In this document: positions 45,063 to 56,032 of the stretch, piece by piece
How positions within the stretch are numbered: the stretch's first letter is position 1
Layout of the letters: each line of letters starts with the position of its first letter
Source: Nodosilinea sp. FACHB-141
Lineage (GTDB): Bacteria > Cyanobacteriota > Cyanobacteriia > Phormidesmidales > Phormidesmidaceae
Length of the DNA stretch: 64,000 bases
Assembly (NCBI RefSeq): GCF_014696135.1
Contig: NZ_JACJPP010000011.1
Location: forward strand, 62,001-126,000
Reading direction: 5' to 3'
Notes under the pieces: model-generated
The model's database searches: none
Seen by the model: only the letters and a program-made list of their open reading frames with translations
What the model was told of the DNA's origin: nothing
Program-made: the position numbers and the translations under genes

Positions 45063-45146
45063 TCTAACTACAACTACCTGCTGCGAACAGCGCCAAGGTC
45101 CTCAAGTTTTGCTACAAGGGTGAGCTAGGCAACGGCTCAACCTCGT

Positions 45147-45647
45147 CTATGTTTCAATTTTTTTGCCTTGGTCTTTGTGCTCAGGTTGCTCGGCTAAAAG
45201 GCTGTCCCGGAGGGTCAGATATTGTTTGCCCTTTTCTGTGAGTTCTACCTGTTGCTTTAGTTCACCTGATTTGGGCATTTTATCAAGGTCTACTTTCAGG
45301 TTGATAAAGCCTAAGCTAGACAGCCGTTTTAGTTCTGTTGTGAACTCAGTAGTGCCTTCGTAGGATGTAGATTCGCCGCCACTATTAAGCTGCTGCAAAT
45401 GATTTAGCTCATCTTCAGAAACCAGGCTAGTTAGCAATAATTGGATAGACTCAACATAGGGTTGTTCGGCTTCTTCAATTTCAAAGGGGCCGATTTTAGC
45501 TTTTTGAATATTTTGGTTTGAGATTTGCTCCAATAAGTTAAACAGAGGTTTGTAAAACAATATCAAGACGACGGTGATCAGCAGCGGCCAAGAGAATAAG
45601 ATTGGTCCTAGTACTGATACCCAATCAAAAAGAGAAGGGTTACTCAC
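45147..45647 (-). CDS. Single-span membrane protein of unknown function
   Basis: The 166-residue protein has one strong membrane segment (about residues 14-32, LGPILFSWPLLITVVLIL) and a hydrophilic cytoplasmic part with ELKRLSSLGFINLKVDLDK and VELTEKGKQYLTLRD. That last part resembles the winged-helix wing of transcription-like proteins. The base composition is somewhat AT-rich. The family is not recognised. Confidence 0.6.
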   Translation of the reverse strand: MSNPSLFDWVSVLGPILFSWPLLITVVLILFYKPLFNLLEQISNQNIQKAKIGPFEIEEAEQPYVESIQLLLTSLVSEDELNHLQQLNSGGESTSYEGTTEFTTELKRLSSLGFINLKVDLDKMPKSGELKQQVELTEKGKQYLTLRDSLLAEQPEHKDQGKKIET

Positions 45648-45706
45648 GTAGCATTATCTCCATGGCTGCTAGGATTAAGAAAATACTTGTAGATTAATTA
45701 GCTTGC

Positions 45707-46654
45707 TCATTCAGCGGGCAAAGTGCTGACATTTGCATCTGAGGCTGCACTAGTATTAAGCTGGGGCAAAAATTTGCGAATTAAGCCAATGGTGACCCCA
45801 GGTAGCTCTAGGTAGGGGGTAAATCTAACATCATCGAGCTGATAAAAAATTTGAATCACCTGGGGATTAATCGCCATAAGACGGCGACCGATATCTGGGC
45901 CAGTGAACTGAGAATTTTTGCCCCAAATAATTGCCGTGGGCACCGTGAGCTGACTTATGTATTGCGATAGGTCAAAACACAGGTCACCTCGCACAAAAGC
46001 CAGGGCTGCATACTCAGCATTTTCCTGCTGGGCTGATTGCAAATACGCTTCAACAATTTCTGAAGAAACTCGCTCTGGCTGAGCAAACTGCCGCTGTTCT
46101 AAAAAACTGCGAATGCCAAAACTATTCGCTACCCCCGTGTTGTAGAGTAGCTGACTCAGGATGGGCAAGCTGACAAATTGAGCAAACTGGGCGAACCCGC
46201 CGAGGCGATAGTCTTGGCCAAACTCGGCTAACCCAGCTAGGGTGGTAATGATTAGCGATTTGAACAAGTCAGGTCGCTTAATGGCCGCACGCACCGTAAA
46301 AGCAGCCGTCAGTGCCGAGGCAATGACAGTGGTAAGCCCGTCACAGGTCTGCTCTAAAAACTCGGTAATGATCGCAATGTAGTCATCTACGCAATAGTCT
46401 CGCACCGGATGATCTGAGCGGCCCCAGCCGATTAAATCTGGGGCTAACACTCGATAGTCTGCGGCAAAAGCGGGATACACCTTAGACCATTCGTAGGCTG
46501 AAGAACCACCCCCAAAACCGTGGAGAAAGACCAGGGTCTCTTTGGCCTCTGGCCGATTTGGTTCTTCCCAAGGCTGGCCCTCGGGAGTGTAGTAAACCAT
46601 GCGGCCATACCGGGTTGTGATAGAGCGACTGGAAAAACCGGGTGGAACAAACAT
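45707..46654 (-). CDS. Alpha/beta-fold hydrolase
   Basis: The 315-residue protein has the alpha/beta hydrolase layout: oxyanion HGFGGGSSAYEW, VLAPDLIGWGRSDHP, and a nucleophile-elbow position in VIASALTAAFTVRAA. In that elbow the usual GxSxG glycines are replaced by alanines, so activity may be altered. Substrate unknown. The start is ATG 46654; the frame upstream to 46705 has no similarity. Confidence 0.82.
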   Translation of the reverse strand: MFVPPGFSSRSITTRYGRMVYYTPEGQPWEEPNRPEAKETLVFLHGFGGGSSAYEWSKVYPAFAADYRVLAPDLIGWGRSDHPVRDYCVDDYIAIITEFLEQTCDGLTTVIASALTAAFTVRAAIKRPDLFKSLIITTLAGLAEFGQDYRLGGFAQFAQFVSLPILSQLLYNTGVANSFGIRSFLEQRQFAQPERVSSEIVEAYLQSAQQENAEYAALAFVRGDLCFDLSQYISQLTVPTAIIWGKNSQFTGPDIGRRLMAINPQVIQIFYQLDDVRFTPYLELPGVTIGLIRKFLPQLNTSAASDANVSTLPAE

Positions 46655-47113
46655 GATATTACTCTCTAAAAAATGAGCGGACCTGGAGTTAGTAGACGGC
46701 CACACTAAAGGTGGAAAATTATGTAAGGTATACAGCTCACGGTTTCAGGTTCAAGACAATTCCTAAGCCGCATGCTTGGAACCGTAAACATTAAGTTACT
46801 AGCTCCTGTCATAATCAGCTTAGCGAGCGCTAGCACTAACTGGCGGAAATATGACAACCCTTGCTGGAGTTTCGGGTGCTTATTGTTAAGTTTTAGAAGT
46901 GGTTAGCTTATGCCTTAAGGTAAAATCCTAAATAATTAATTCAGTAATTGTTATCAACCAATAGTTGTATGCTTCGTTCGCGTAGGGTATGAAATAACTT
47001 GTTATTGAAGAGATGTGGGCAGCGGGCTAGGGATGTTTTAGTGTAGAGATAACCTGAGTTTTATTCATTACCGAAATCAGGATTAAATCGGTGCCAGTGA
47101 GGATACTTTGCTT
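46655..47113. other. Divergent intergenic region
   Basis: About 450 moderately AT-rich bases lie between the hydrolase (minus) and macro-domain (plus) genes. They must hold both promoters. I see no RNA gene, repeat or clear operator. Confidence 0.45.
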
Positions 47114-47662
47114 ATGGCTACCCCTGATGTGTGGGATCAAATGCTTGTGCTGCAAGGCGACATTACGCGCCAGGATGTGGATGCGATCGCAAATGCTGCC
47201 AATGAGTCGTTGCTGGGCGGTGGCGGGGTAGATGGGGCGATTCATCGAGCCGCCGGGCCAGAACTGCTGGCTGAGTGTCGTCAGCTGGGCGGCTGCCCGA
47301 CTGGGCAGGCCAAAATCACCCGAGGCTATCACTTACCGGCCCGGTGGGTCATTCACACAGTGGGGCCGGTGTGGCATGGGGGGCACCACAATGAGGATGA
47401 GCTATTGGCCAGCTGCTACCGTAACAGCCTTGCCCTCGCCAGCGAGTATGGCCTTCGCACCCTGGCGTTTCCCGCTATTAGCACCGGGGTCTATGGCTTT
47501 CCGCTAGAACGAGCGGCTCAGATTGCGATCGCAACCGTCAAAGCAGCGCTAGATCAGACATCTTCTCTCAAGCAGGTCCGGTTTGTCTGCTTTAGTGATC
47601 GTGCTCACCAGGTCTATCAGTCGGTACTGGACAAGAGCAAAAACAACTCTGAAGTCGGCTAA
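47114..47662 (+). CDS. Macro-domain ADP-ribose hydrolase (YmdB-like)
   Basis: The ~182-residue protein is a stand-alone macro domain of the O-acetyl-ADP-ribose deacetylase group. It has [40 protein letters not shown] and the phosphate-binding [15 protein letters not shown]. These enzymes remove ADP-ribose adducts or deacetylate OAADPr. The start could also be TTG 47108. The neighbouring acetate kinase is convergent and unrelated in family. Confidence 0.92.
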   Translation: MATPDVWDQMLVLQGDITRQDVDAIANAANESLLGGGGVDGAIHRAAGPELLAECRQLGGCPTGQAKITRGYHLPARWVIHTVGPVWHGGHHNEDELLASCYRNSLALASEYGLRTLAFPAISTGVYGFPLERAAQIAIATVKAALDQTSSLKQVRFVCFSDRAHQVYQSVLDKSKNNSEVG

Positions 47663-47706
47663 TAAGCTCTGAAGCTGTTTTACTTAGGCCATGTCGCTGC
47701 TGAGGC

Positions 47707-48921
47707 TCAGGTGGCCTGTTGCAGAAGATCGTGGCAGGCCTGGGCGATCGCCCACTCTTCCTGAGTGTGCACCACCAGCACCCGCACCGCTGAATCTGCC
47801 GCCGCAATATCCTGGTCATCCTTGGTTCTGCTGAGGTCAGGCTTTAGCTGCAGTCCCAGAAACTCAAATGGCTCGCAGGCTTGCTGCCATAGCGGGGGAC
47901 TGTTTTCGCCCATGCCAGCAGTAAACACCACCCCATCCAGCCCGCCCAGGCTGGCAATCATCGCCCCCATCTCGCGCCGCAGACGGTGGATAAATACCTC
48001 AATCGCTAGCTTGGCCTGGGCATCGCCCTGCTCCATCGCCTCCGCCACAGCGCGCATATCGTTAGAGCGGCCCGAAAGTCCCTTTAGCCCAGATTCTTTG
48101 TTCAATAGCTGGTCGAGTTGGTCAGCGGTGTAGCCCTCTTGCCGCATCAAATAGATGAGAATGCCAGGGTCAACGCTGCCTGAGCGACTGCCCATCATCA
48201 AGCCATCCAGCGGCGTAAACCCCATGGTCGTATCAACGCAGACGCCGTTTTTAACCGCCGCCAATGAGCAGCCGTTGCCCAAGTGGCAGGTGAGAATTTT
48301 CAGGCTGGCGATGTCTTGCCCCATTAGATCCGCCGCCCGCTGGGCCACGTACTGGTGGCTAATGCCGTGGAACCCGTAGCGACGAATGCCCTGCTCGATC
48401 CAAGCGTAGGGACCGGGATAGGTCGCTGCCGCCTCGGGCATGCGGGCATGAAACGCGGTATCGAACACTGCCACCTGGGGCACATGGCCTAAAATGCCCT
48501 CCATCGCCTCGATGCCCTGCAGGTTGGCTGGGTTGTGAGCCGGGGCCAGCGGAATCAGCCGCTGAATCGCGGCTTTAACCTGATTGTCAATGCGCACGCT
48601 GTCGATGTACTCGCGACCGCCGTGCACCACGCGATGGCCTACGGCGTCAATATCTGAAAGGCTTTCTAGCACCTGAGTTGGCCCCTCCACCAGGGTCTTC
48701 ACCATCGCCTCCAGGCCCTCGGCTTTGTCGGCAATGGGTAGCACCTGCTGAATCGATTCTCCTGCACCGCTGGCGGAGAGTTCTACCTTGCCCTGCTGAT
48801 GGGTCCAGTCAAGGGCGGCGCGCCACAGGGGTTGGGGCGTAGCGTCCTCGGCCCCTTGGCTGAGGTCAAACAGGCAGCTTTTGTGGCTGCTCGACCCGGC
48901 GTTAAGCACCAAAATTTTCAT
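47707..48921 (-). CDS. ackA: Acetate kinase
   Basis: AckA interconverts acetate + ATP and acetyl phosphate. The 404-residue protein has LVLNAGSSSHKSCLFDL at the N-terminus, VAVFDTAFHARMPEAAATY, HLGNGCSLAAVKNGVCVDTT and FTAGMGENSPPLWQQ. A phosphotransacetylase gene is not adjacent. It ends the minus-strand carbon block that begins with pgm, consistent with acetate excretion during dark fermentation of glycogen. Confidence 0.97.
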   Translation of the reverse strand: MKILVLNAGSSSHKSCLFDLSQGAEDATPQPLWRAALDWTHQQGKVELSASGAGESIQQVLPIADKAEGLEAMVKTLVEGPTQVLESLSDIDAVGHRVVHGGREYIDSVRIDNQVKAAIQRLIPLAPAHNPANLQGIEAMEGILGHVPQVAVFDTAFHARMPEAAATYPGPYAWIEQGIRRYGFHGISHQYVAQRAADLMGQDIASLKILTCHLGNGCSLAAVKNGVCVDTTMGFTPLDGLMMGSRSGSVDPGILIYLMRQEGYTADQLDQLLNKESGLKGLSGRSNDMRAVAEAMEQGDAQAKLAIEVFIHRLRREMGAMIASLGGLDGVVFTAGMGENSPPLWQQACEPFEFLGLQLKPDLSRTKDDQDIAAADSAVRVLVVHTQEEWAIAQACHDLLQQAT

Positions 48922-49004
48922 GGCACCCTACGAAATTTGGCCATTATCGTCCCACCTTCTGATCCACCAGCCGCCCAAAATCTAAAATCGCCATTCCTTA
49001 GTAC

Positions 49005-49643
49005 CTACGTTCCCGGTCTTGAATCTAGCTCCTCGGGTAGATGGGAGCGATCGCCGTGTTTGGCCAGCATTGGCCCATGCTGGTCGAACCGCACCACACT
49101 GAGCGAGGCGACGGGCAGCTCAATGCGATCGCGGTACCGACCGCTATCGATACCCAAAAGATTGCAGAGAATCAGCCGAATCGTAGTCTTGTGCGACACA
49201 ATCAGCACGTTGCCGGAGCTGTGGTTGGATTCAATTTCGGCAATTACCAGGGCGGCGCGGCTAGCCACCTGTACCCCCGTTTCGCCTCCAGTGGGCGGGT
49301 TCCAAGCGGGTTCGGCCAGCCAGCGAACGTAGTCTTTGCTATAGCGGCGCTCCACCTCCTCGTGGGTTTGGCCCTCCCACTCGCCAAAGTACATTTCCTT
49401 CAGCCCGTCGCGCTGCTCCATCGTCAGGCCCGTCGCCTTACAAATGGGGGTAGCGGTCGCCACGGTGCGCCGCAGCGGGCTGGCGTAAATGGCCTGCCAG
49501 GGCAGGAGCTGGTATTTGTCTGCGAAAGCCTGGGCCATAGCCATCCCCTCAGCCGTCAGCTCCGGGTCAGATAAACCGCAGTAGGTGCCGGTCTGGCTCG
49601 ATTCGGTTTCGCCGTGGCGCAGAAAGTAGAGGTTGAGAGCCAT
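49005..49643 (-). CDS. Histidine phosphatase family protein (copy 1)
   Basis: The 212-residue protein starts MALNLYFLRHGETESSQTGT with the catalytic RHG motif and ends its core with the second histidine in NVLIVSHKTTIRLILCNLLG. It belongs to the phosphoglycerate-mutase-like branch. It is a same-length tandem paralogue of the next gene, sharing WNPPTGGE, PVASL/PVASV and the C-terminal SRPGT/TRPGT. Substrate unknown. Confidence 0.92.
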   Translation of the reverse strand: MALNLYFLRHGETESSQTGTYCGLSDPELTAEGMAMAQAFADKYQLLPWQAIYASPLRRTVATATPICKATGLTMEQRDGLKEMYFGEWEGQTHEEVERRYSKDYVRWLAEPAWNPPTGGETGVQVASRAALVIAEIESNHSSGNVLIVSHKTTIRLILCNLLGIDSGRYRDRIELPVASLSVVRFDQHGPMLAKHGDRSHLPEELDSRPGT

Positions 49644-49721
49644 GGAGGAGAGAAAAGTTAAGGGAAACGGGCGATCGCCGCCTTCCTATCGTCTTTGCTG
49701 ACTTGATCGCTGACATCCCCC

Positions 49722-50360
49722 CTAGGTACCTGGTCTGGTCTCCAGCTCTGCGGGTAGATGGGTGCGATCGCCGTGCTTCATCAGCATGGGACCGTTGTTG
49801 TTGAACTGCACATGGGTAACCGAGGCCACCGGCAGATTGATGCGATTGCGGTACCGCCCCACATCCATCCCCATCAGGCTGCACAAAATAATTCGAATGG
49901 TGGCCTTGTGCGACACCACCAGCACATTGCCCTCGGTGAAGTTCTCTTCAATTTCAGCCATCACCAGCGAGGCCCGACTGGCGATTTGCACCGAGCTTTC
50001 GCCTCCGGTGGGCGGGTTCCAGGCCGGTTCGGTAAGCCATTGGAGGTAGTCGTCGCTGAAGTGCTCTCGCACGTACTCGGCGGTGAGCCCCTCCCATTGA
50101 CCGTAGTTGATTTCCTTTAACCCATTGCGAATCTGCACATTCACGCCCACGGCTTTGCTCAGGGGCATGGCCGTTGCGATCGTGCGCTTCATCGGGCTGG
50201 CAAAGATGGCCTGCCAGGGCATGGCTTGATACTTGATTGCAAAGGCATCGGCCATAGCCACGCCTTCGGGGGTTAGCTCGGGGTCAAGCTCGCCGCAGAA
50301 GCCGCCGGTTTGGCTGTACTCAGTCTCGCCGTGGCGCAGGAGGTAGAGGTTGAGGGGCAT
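49722..50360 (-). CDS. Histidine phosphatase family protein (copy 2)
   Basis: This 212-residue paralogue starts MPLNLYLLRHGETEYSQTGG and has the same RHG and VLVVSHKATIRIILC motifs as its neighbour. The open frame continues upstream to 50483, but that part is translated tandem repeat (PPIHSPT units) and is not protein-like, so I start at ATG 50360. It lies between glgP and the other copy, hinting at a role in sugar-phosphate or phosphoglycerate metabolism. Confidence 0.9.
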   Translation of the reverse strand: MPLNLYLLRHGETEYSQTGGFCGELDPELTPEGVAMADAFAIKYQAMPWQAIFASPMKRTIATAMPLSKAVGVNVQIRNGLKEINYGQWEGLTAEYVREHFSDDYLQWLTEPAWNPPTGGESSVQIASRASLVMAEIEENFTEGNVLVVSHKATIRIILCSLMGMDVGRYRNRINLPVASVTHVQFNNNGPMLMKHGDRTHLPAELETRPGT

Positions 50361-50556
50361 GGGTGAGGGGTGGATGGGTGGATGGGTGGGCGAGTGGATG
50401 GGTGGGCGAGTAGGAGAGTGGATGGGTGGGAGAGTAGGAGAGTGGATAGGTGGGCGAGTGAGTTCGGGCTTGGGTTCATTCACCTACCCGCCTAACCCAT
50501 CTACCCATTCACCCTCCTACCCTCCTACCCTCCTACTCGCCTACCCACCTACACCT
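50361..50556. repeat. Heptanucleotide-type tandem repeat block with inverted halves
   Basis: The left ~100 bases are G-rich repeats built from units such as TGGGTGG, GCGAGTG, GGAGAGT and GTGGATG. The right ~80 bases are C-rich repeats (ACCCTCCT, CTACCCA). The two halves are roughly complementary and could fold into a large hairpin. Short tandem (STRR-like) heptamer repeats are known in cyanobacteria. It overlaps the 3' end of glgP by a few bases. Confidence 0.8.
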
Positions 50557-53071
50557 TGAATCCGGCCTGAGCCTGCACGTATTCCTTTAGCTCGATCTGC
50601 ACGGGCTTGACGTGCCAAATTTGCTCACAGTATTCGCGGATGGAGCGATCGCTCGAAAATTTGCCCATGCGCACGGCGTTGATGATGGACCGGCGCGACC
50701 AGTCTTCCTGGTCTTGGTAGGCGGTGCTGGCTCGGTCTTGGGCGTCGATATAGGATTGGTAGTCGGCCAGCAGCAGGTAGGGGTCGTGGTGGAGCAGGTT
50801 GTCGATCAGGGGTTTGAACAGCTCGCTGTCGCCCTTGGCAAAGTAGCCGCAGTTGACGAGATCAATCACTCCCTTCAGCTGGGGGTTGCTGTGGTAATAG
50901 TCCCAAGGGTTGTAGCCGCTGGCTTTGAGGGCCATGACTTCTTCGGTGACCAGGCCAAAGAGAAAGAAGTTTTCGTCACCGACTAGCTCACGAATTTCGA
51001 CGTTGGCCCCATCCAGCGTGCCGATGGTGAGGGCACCGTTCATGGAAAATTTCATGTTGCCAGTGCCGGAGGCTTCTTTGCCGGCGGTGGAAATTTGCTC
51101 GGATAGGTCGGCGGCTGGGTAGACCCGCTGGCCCAGAGTGACGTTGTAGTCGGGCAAAAAGACGACCTTGAGGCGATCGCCGATCGCCGCGTCGTTATTC
51201 ACCACATCGCCGACGGCGGTGATGAACTTGATCATCAGCTTGGCCATGCGATAGCCGGGGGCTGCCTTGCCGCCAAAAATAAAGGTGCGGGGGGCGACAT
51301 CCAGATTAGGATTCTGCCTCAGCCGGTCGTAGAGGGTGATGATGTGCAGCACGTTGAGGTGCTGGCGCTTGTACTCATGGATGCGCTTCACCTGCACGTC
51401 GAACAGCGAATCAGGACTCACCGTGATGCCGGTGCGGGTTTGGATGTAGGTGGCCAGATCTTGCTTGATGTCGCGCTTGATCTGCCGCCAGTGTTGGCGA
51501 AAGCCGGGGTCGTCGGCGTAGCCTTCCAGCGATCGCAGCTTTTCCATGTCCTGTAGCCAGCCGTCGCCCACTTTCTCGGTGTAGAGAGCCGCCAAGCGGG
51601 GGTTGGCTAGGGCAAGCCAGCGGCGAGGGGTGACGCCATTGGTGATGTTGCGAATTTTGCCGGGAAACATCTCGTGGAAGTTTTTGAGAATAGTCTGCTT
51701 GACCAGCTCGCTGTGCAACTCGGCCACGCCGTTAATAGCATGGCTGCCCAAGCTGGCTAAGTTGGCCATGCGCACGTAACGCTCCCCCGACTCATCGATC
51801 AGCGACAGGCTAGAGAGTTTGGCCGAGTCGTTGAGGTACTGCACCCGCACCTGATCCATAAACCGGTGGTTGATTTCAAAAACAATCTCCAGGTGCCGGG
51901 GCAGCAGGCCGCCAAAGAGAGACAGTGACCACCGCTCTAGGGCTTCGGGCAGCAGGGTGTGGTTGGTGTAGGCAAAGGTGTTTTGGGTGACTTCCCAGGC
52001 CGTTTCCCACTCGATGCCGTGCTCGTCGATCAGCAGACGCATGAGTTCGGCGACGCCGACGGCGGGGTGGGTGTCGTTGAGCTGGGCCGCAAACTTCTCG
52101 TGGAAACTGTCGAGCTGCCGGCCCGAGGTGAGATGAATGCGAATCATATCCTGCAGGGCGCAGGAGACAAAGAAAAACTGCTGCTCTAGGCGCAGCTGTT
52201 TGCCTTCGATTTGCTCGTCGTTGGGGTAGAGCACCTTAGAGATATTCTCAGAGGTGACTTTGCTGTTGACCGCGCCGTAGTAGTTGCCGACGTTGAATGA
52301 CTGAAAATCGAAGGACTCCACCGCTTCGGCCTTCCACAGGCGCAGGGTGTTGACGGTGTTGACCCGATAGCCGGGAATCGGCGTGTCGTAGGGAATGCCT
52401 TTCACCTGCTTAGCGGGAATCCAGCGCTTGCGAAAGCGGCCATCGGAGTCGGTGTAGCCCTCGGTGTGGCCGCCAAACCCCACGGTGACGGCCTCTTGGG
52501 GGTGGGCGATCTCCCAGGGGTTGCCGTGCTGAAGCCACTTGTCAGTAATTTCGACCTGCCAGCCGTCACGAATTTCTTGGTCAAAAATGCCGAACTCGTA
52601 GCGAATCCCGTAGCCGATCGCCGGGATTTGCAAGCTAGAGAGCGATTCCATATAGCAGGCGGCGAGGCGACCGAGGCCGCCGTTGCCCAGACCGGGCTCT
52701 TCTTCCTGAGCCATCAGATCGTTAAGGTCGAGACCCGATTCTTGTAGCGCCTGCCTGACCGGCTCTTCGATGCCGAGGTTGAGCAAGTTGCGGCCCAGGT
52801 GCGGCCCCAGGAGAAATTCCGCTGACAGGTAGGTGACCAGCCGCACCTCAGAGCGCAGGTAGTTGCGGGTGGAATTGAGCCAGCGCTGCATCATGCGATC
52901 GCGCACCATGTAGGCCAGCGCTAGGTAAAAGTCGTTCTTACTGGCCACCTCGGGCCACTTGCCCTGGATGTAAAACAAGTGATCGGCCAGGGCCCGGCGC
53001 AGGGTTTCAACGCTAATGCCAGTGCGATCGTCTTCGACATCGACGGTGGGGCAATTCATGAATGCTGTCAT
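50549..53071 (-). CDS. glgP: Glycogen phosphorylase
   Basis: GlgP releases glucose-1-phosphate from glycogen. The 840-residue protein has the family length and landmarks: NDFYLALAYMVRDRMMQRWL near the N-terminus, EPGLGNGGLGRLAACYMESL, DVQVKRIHEYKRQHLN and the PLP-lysine loop KEASGTGNMKFSMNGALTIG. It lies between pgm and the histidine phosphatases on the same strand, so glucose-1-phosphate would feed straight into the neighbouring phosphoglucomutase. Confidence 0.98.
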   Translation of the reverse strand: MTAFMNCPTVDVEDDRTGISVETLRRALADHLFYIQGKWPEVASKNDFYLALAYMVRDRMMQRWLNSTRNYLRSEVRLVTYLSAEFLLGPHLGRNLLNLGIEEPVRQALQESGLDLNDLMAQEEEPGLGNGGLGRLAACYMESLSSLQIPAIGYGIRYEFGIFDQEIRDGWQVEITDKWLQHGNPWEIAHPQEAVTVGFGGHTEGYTDSDGRFRKRWIPAKQVKGIPYDTPIPGYRVNTVNTLRLWKAEAVESFDFQSFNVGNYYGAVNSKVTSENISKVLYPNDEQIEGKQLRLEQQFFFVSCALQDMIRIHLTSGRQLDSFHEKFAAQLNDTHPAVGVAELMRLLIDEHGIEWETAWEVTQNTFAYTNHTLLPEALERWSLSLFGGLLPRHLEIVFEINHRFMDQVRVQYLNDSAKLSSLSLIDESGERYVRMANLASLGSHAINGVAELHSELVKQTILKNFHEMFPGKIRNITNGVTPRRWLALANPRLAALYTEKVGDGWLQDMEKLRSLEGYADDPGFRQHWRQIKRDIKQDLATYIQTRTGITVSPDSLFDVQVKRIHEYKRQHLNVLHIITLYDRLRQNPNLDVAPRTFIFGGKAAPGYRMAKLMIKFITAVGDVVNNDAAIGDRLKVVFLPDYNVTLGQRVYPAADLSEQISTAGKEASGTGNMKFSMNGALTIGTLDGANVEIRELVGDENFFLFGLVTEEVMALKASGYNPWDYYHSNPQLKGVIDLVNCGYFAKGDSELFKPLIDNLLHHDPYLLLADYQSYIDAQDRASTAYQDQEDWSRRSIINAVRMGKFSSDRSIREYCEQIWHVKPVQIELKEYVQAQAGFKV

Positions 53072-53115
53072 CGCGGGGGCTCTTTGAACAACAGAGGGGG
53101 GAGAAGTGGTGAAGG

Positions 53116-53195
53116 GGAGAGTTTTGAGTTCTTAGTTTTGAGTTCTGAATTTAGGTAGCGATTCAAAACTCAAAACTCAACATTCAAAACTCTCC
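53116..53195. repeat. Inverted, tandemly repeated TTTTGAG element between pgm and glgP
   Basis: The pgm-glgP spacer has repeated AGTTTTGAGTT units on the left and AACTCAAAACT units on the right. The outermost arms GGAGAGTTTTGA (53116-53127) and TCAAAACTCTCC (53184-53195) pair perfectly over 12 bp. A long hairpin in the mRNA between the two genes could set their expression ratio. Confidence 0.75.
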
Positions 53196-53201
53196 AGTCT
53201 T

Positions 53202-54923
<1,722 letters not shown>

Positions 54924-55019
54924 ATGGGGTAAATCGTAAGCCTTAGTTAAGGGATGGGATTCAGGAATTGGCCCCCGCTGAGCTGTAGCAGTTTTAAAGC
55001 CCCCTCGTCCGTTGCATCT

Positions 55020-56006
55020 ATGACTGCTCAACAACTGACCTCAATTCAGTCGCGCCCCAGCACAAGCCACGCCGATTTGCCCGCGATCGCCGCCTTTTAC
55101 GAGATCTGTGAACAAGTTGACCAGCTCGACAACACCCCAACTCTCGCCGACCTCCAGCGCCGCATCGACTACCCGCCCCCCGGCGGCACTCACCACCGCC
55201 AGCTTTGGGAAACCCCAGAGGGCGAACTGGTGGGTTTGGTTGCCCTGTGGATCGACAACCCTGCTGATGTGGCTACCGATGCGCTAGAGGGTTGGGCGGG
55301 CATCTTTGTGCATCCCAACCGGCGCGGTGCTCACCTAGAAGCTGAACTGCTGAGCTGGGCCGAGCAGCAGGTGCGGGAGCAGGCCACTGTCGCTCAGCGC
55401 TCCGCCAAGCTCTATGCCGGGACCAGAGCCGATGCCACCTACTACCGAGCTATCTACGAGACACCGGGCTACGAGATTATCCGCCAGTTTCACACTATGG
55501 TGCGATCGCTGCTCGACCCCATCCCTCAGCCCCAGTTTCCCGAGGGCTTTACTTCTCGCCCAACCAATGCCGACGAAGCCGTTGCCTGGGTAGAGATGTT
55601 CAACGAGAGCTTTGTCGATCACTGGCACTTTACGCCGATGACGTTGGAGGATCGCCAGTTTCGCCTCACCTATCCCACCTACCAACCCGAATTTGACTGG
55701 GTGGCCGTTGCCTCCGATGGCACCCTGGCCGGGTTCTGCGGCGGTGCCATTGACCATGAGGAAAACACCCTGAAAAACCGCAAAGAAGGGTGGATCAACA
55801 TTCTGGGCACCCGAAGAGGCTACCGCCGCCAGGGGCTGGCGAGGGCGATGCTGCTGCAAGGGCTGCATCAGCTTCAGGCATCGGGGATGGAAACAGCCCT
55901 GCTAGGGGTAGACACCCAAAACCCTAACCAGGCTATGGGGCTGTACGAATCCGCAGGATTCACCATCAAAGAAACTTACCTAACTTACCAAAAGTCTCTC
56001 GGATGA
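55020..56006 (+). CDS. Two-domain GNAT N-acetyltransferase
   Basis: The 328-residue protein has two GNAT folds in tandem. The N-terminal one contains GIFVHPNRRGAHLEAELLSW; the C-terminal one has the acetyl-CoA motif LGTRRGYRRQGLARAMLLQG and ALLGVDTQNPNQAMGLYESA. The double arrangement resembles mycothiol synthase-like and other uncharacterised acetyltransferases; the substrate is unknown. ATG 55020 is preferred over 54954. Confidence 0.88.
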   Translation: MTAQQLTSIQSRPSTSHADLPAIAAFYEICEQVDQLDNTPTLADLQRRIDYPPPGGTHHRQLWETPEGELVGLVALWIDNPADVATDALEGWAGIFVHPNRRGAHLEAELLSWAEQQVREQATVAQRSAKLYAGTRADATYYRAIYETPGYEIIRQFHTMVRSLLDPIPQPQFPEGFTSRPTNADEAVAWVEMFNESFVDHWHFTPMTLEDRQFRLTYPTYQPEFDWVAVASDGTLAGFCGGAIDHEENTLKNRKEGWINILGTRRGYRRQGLARAMLLQGLHQLQASGMETALLGVDTQNPNQAMGLYESAGFTIKETYLTYQKSLG

Positions 56007-56032
56007 GGGCCACGGTTGCTGGCCCATAAAAA

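Noticed and set aside
50361-50483. N-terminal PPIHSPT repeat extension of histidine phosphatase copy 2
   Set aside because: It is the translation of a heptamer DNA repeat; the paralogue starts exactly at the equivalent internal ATG and both proteins are then 212 residues.
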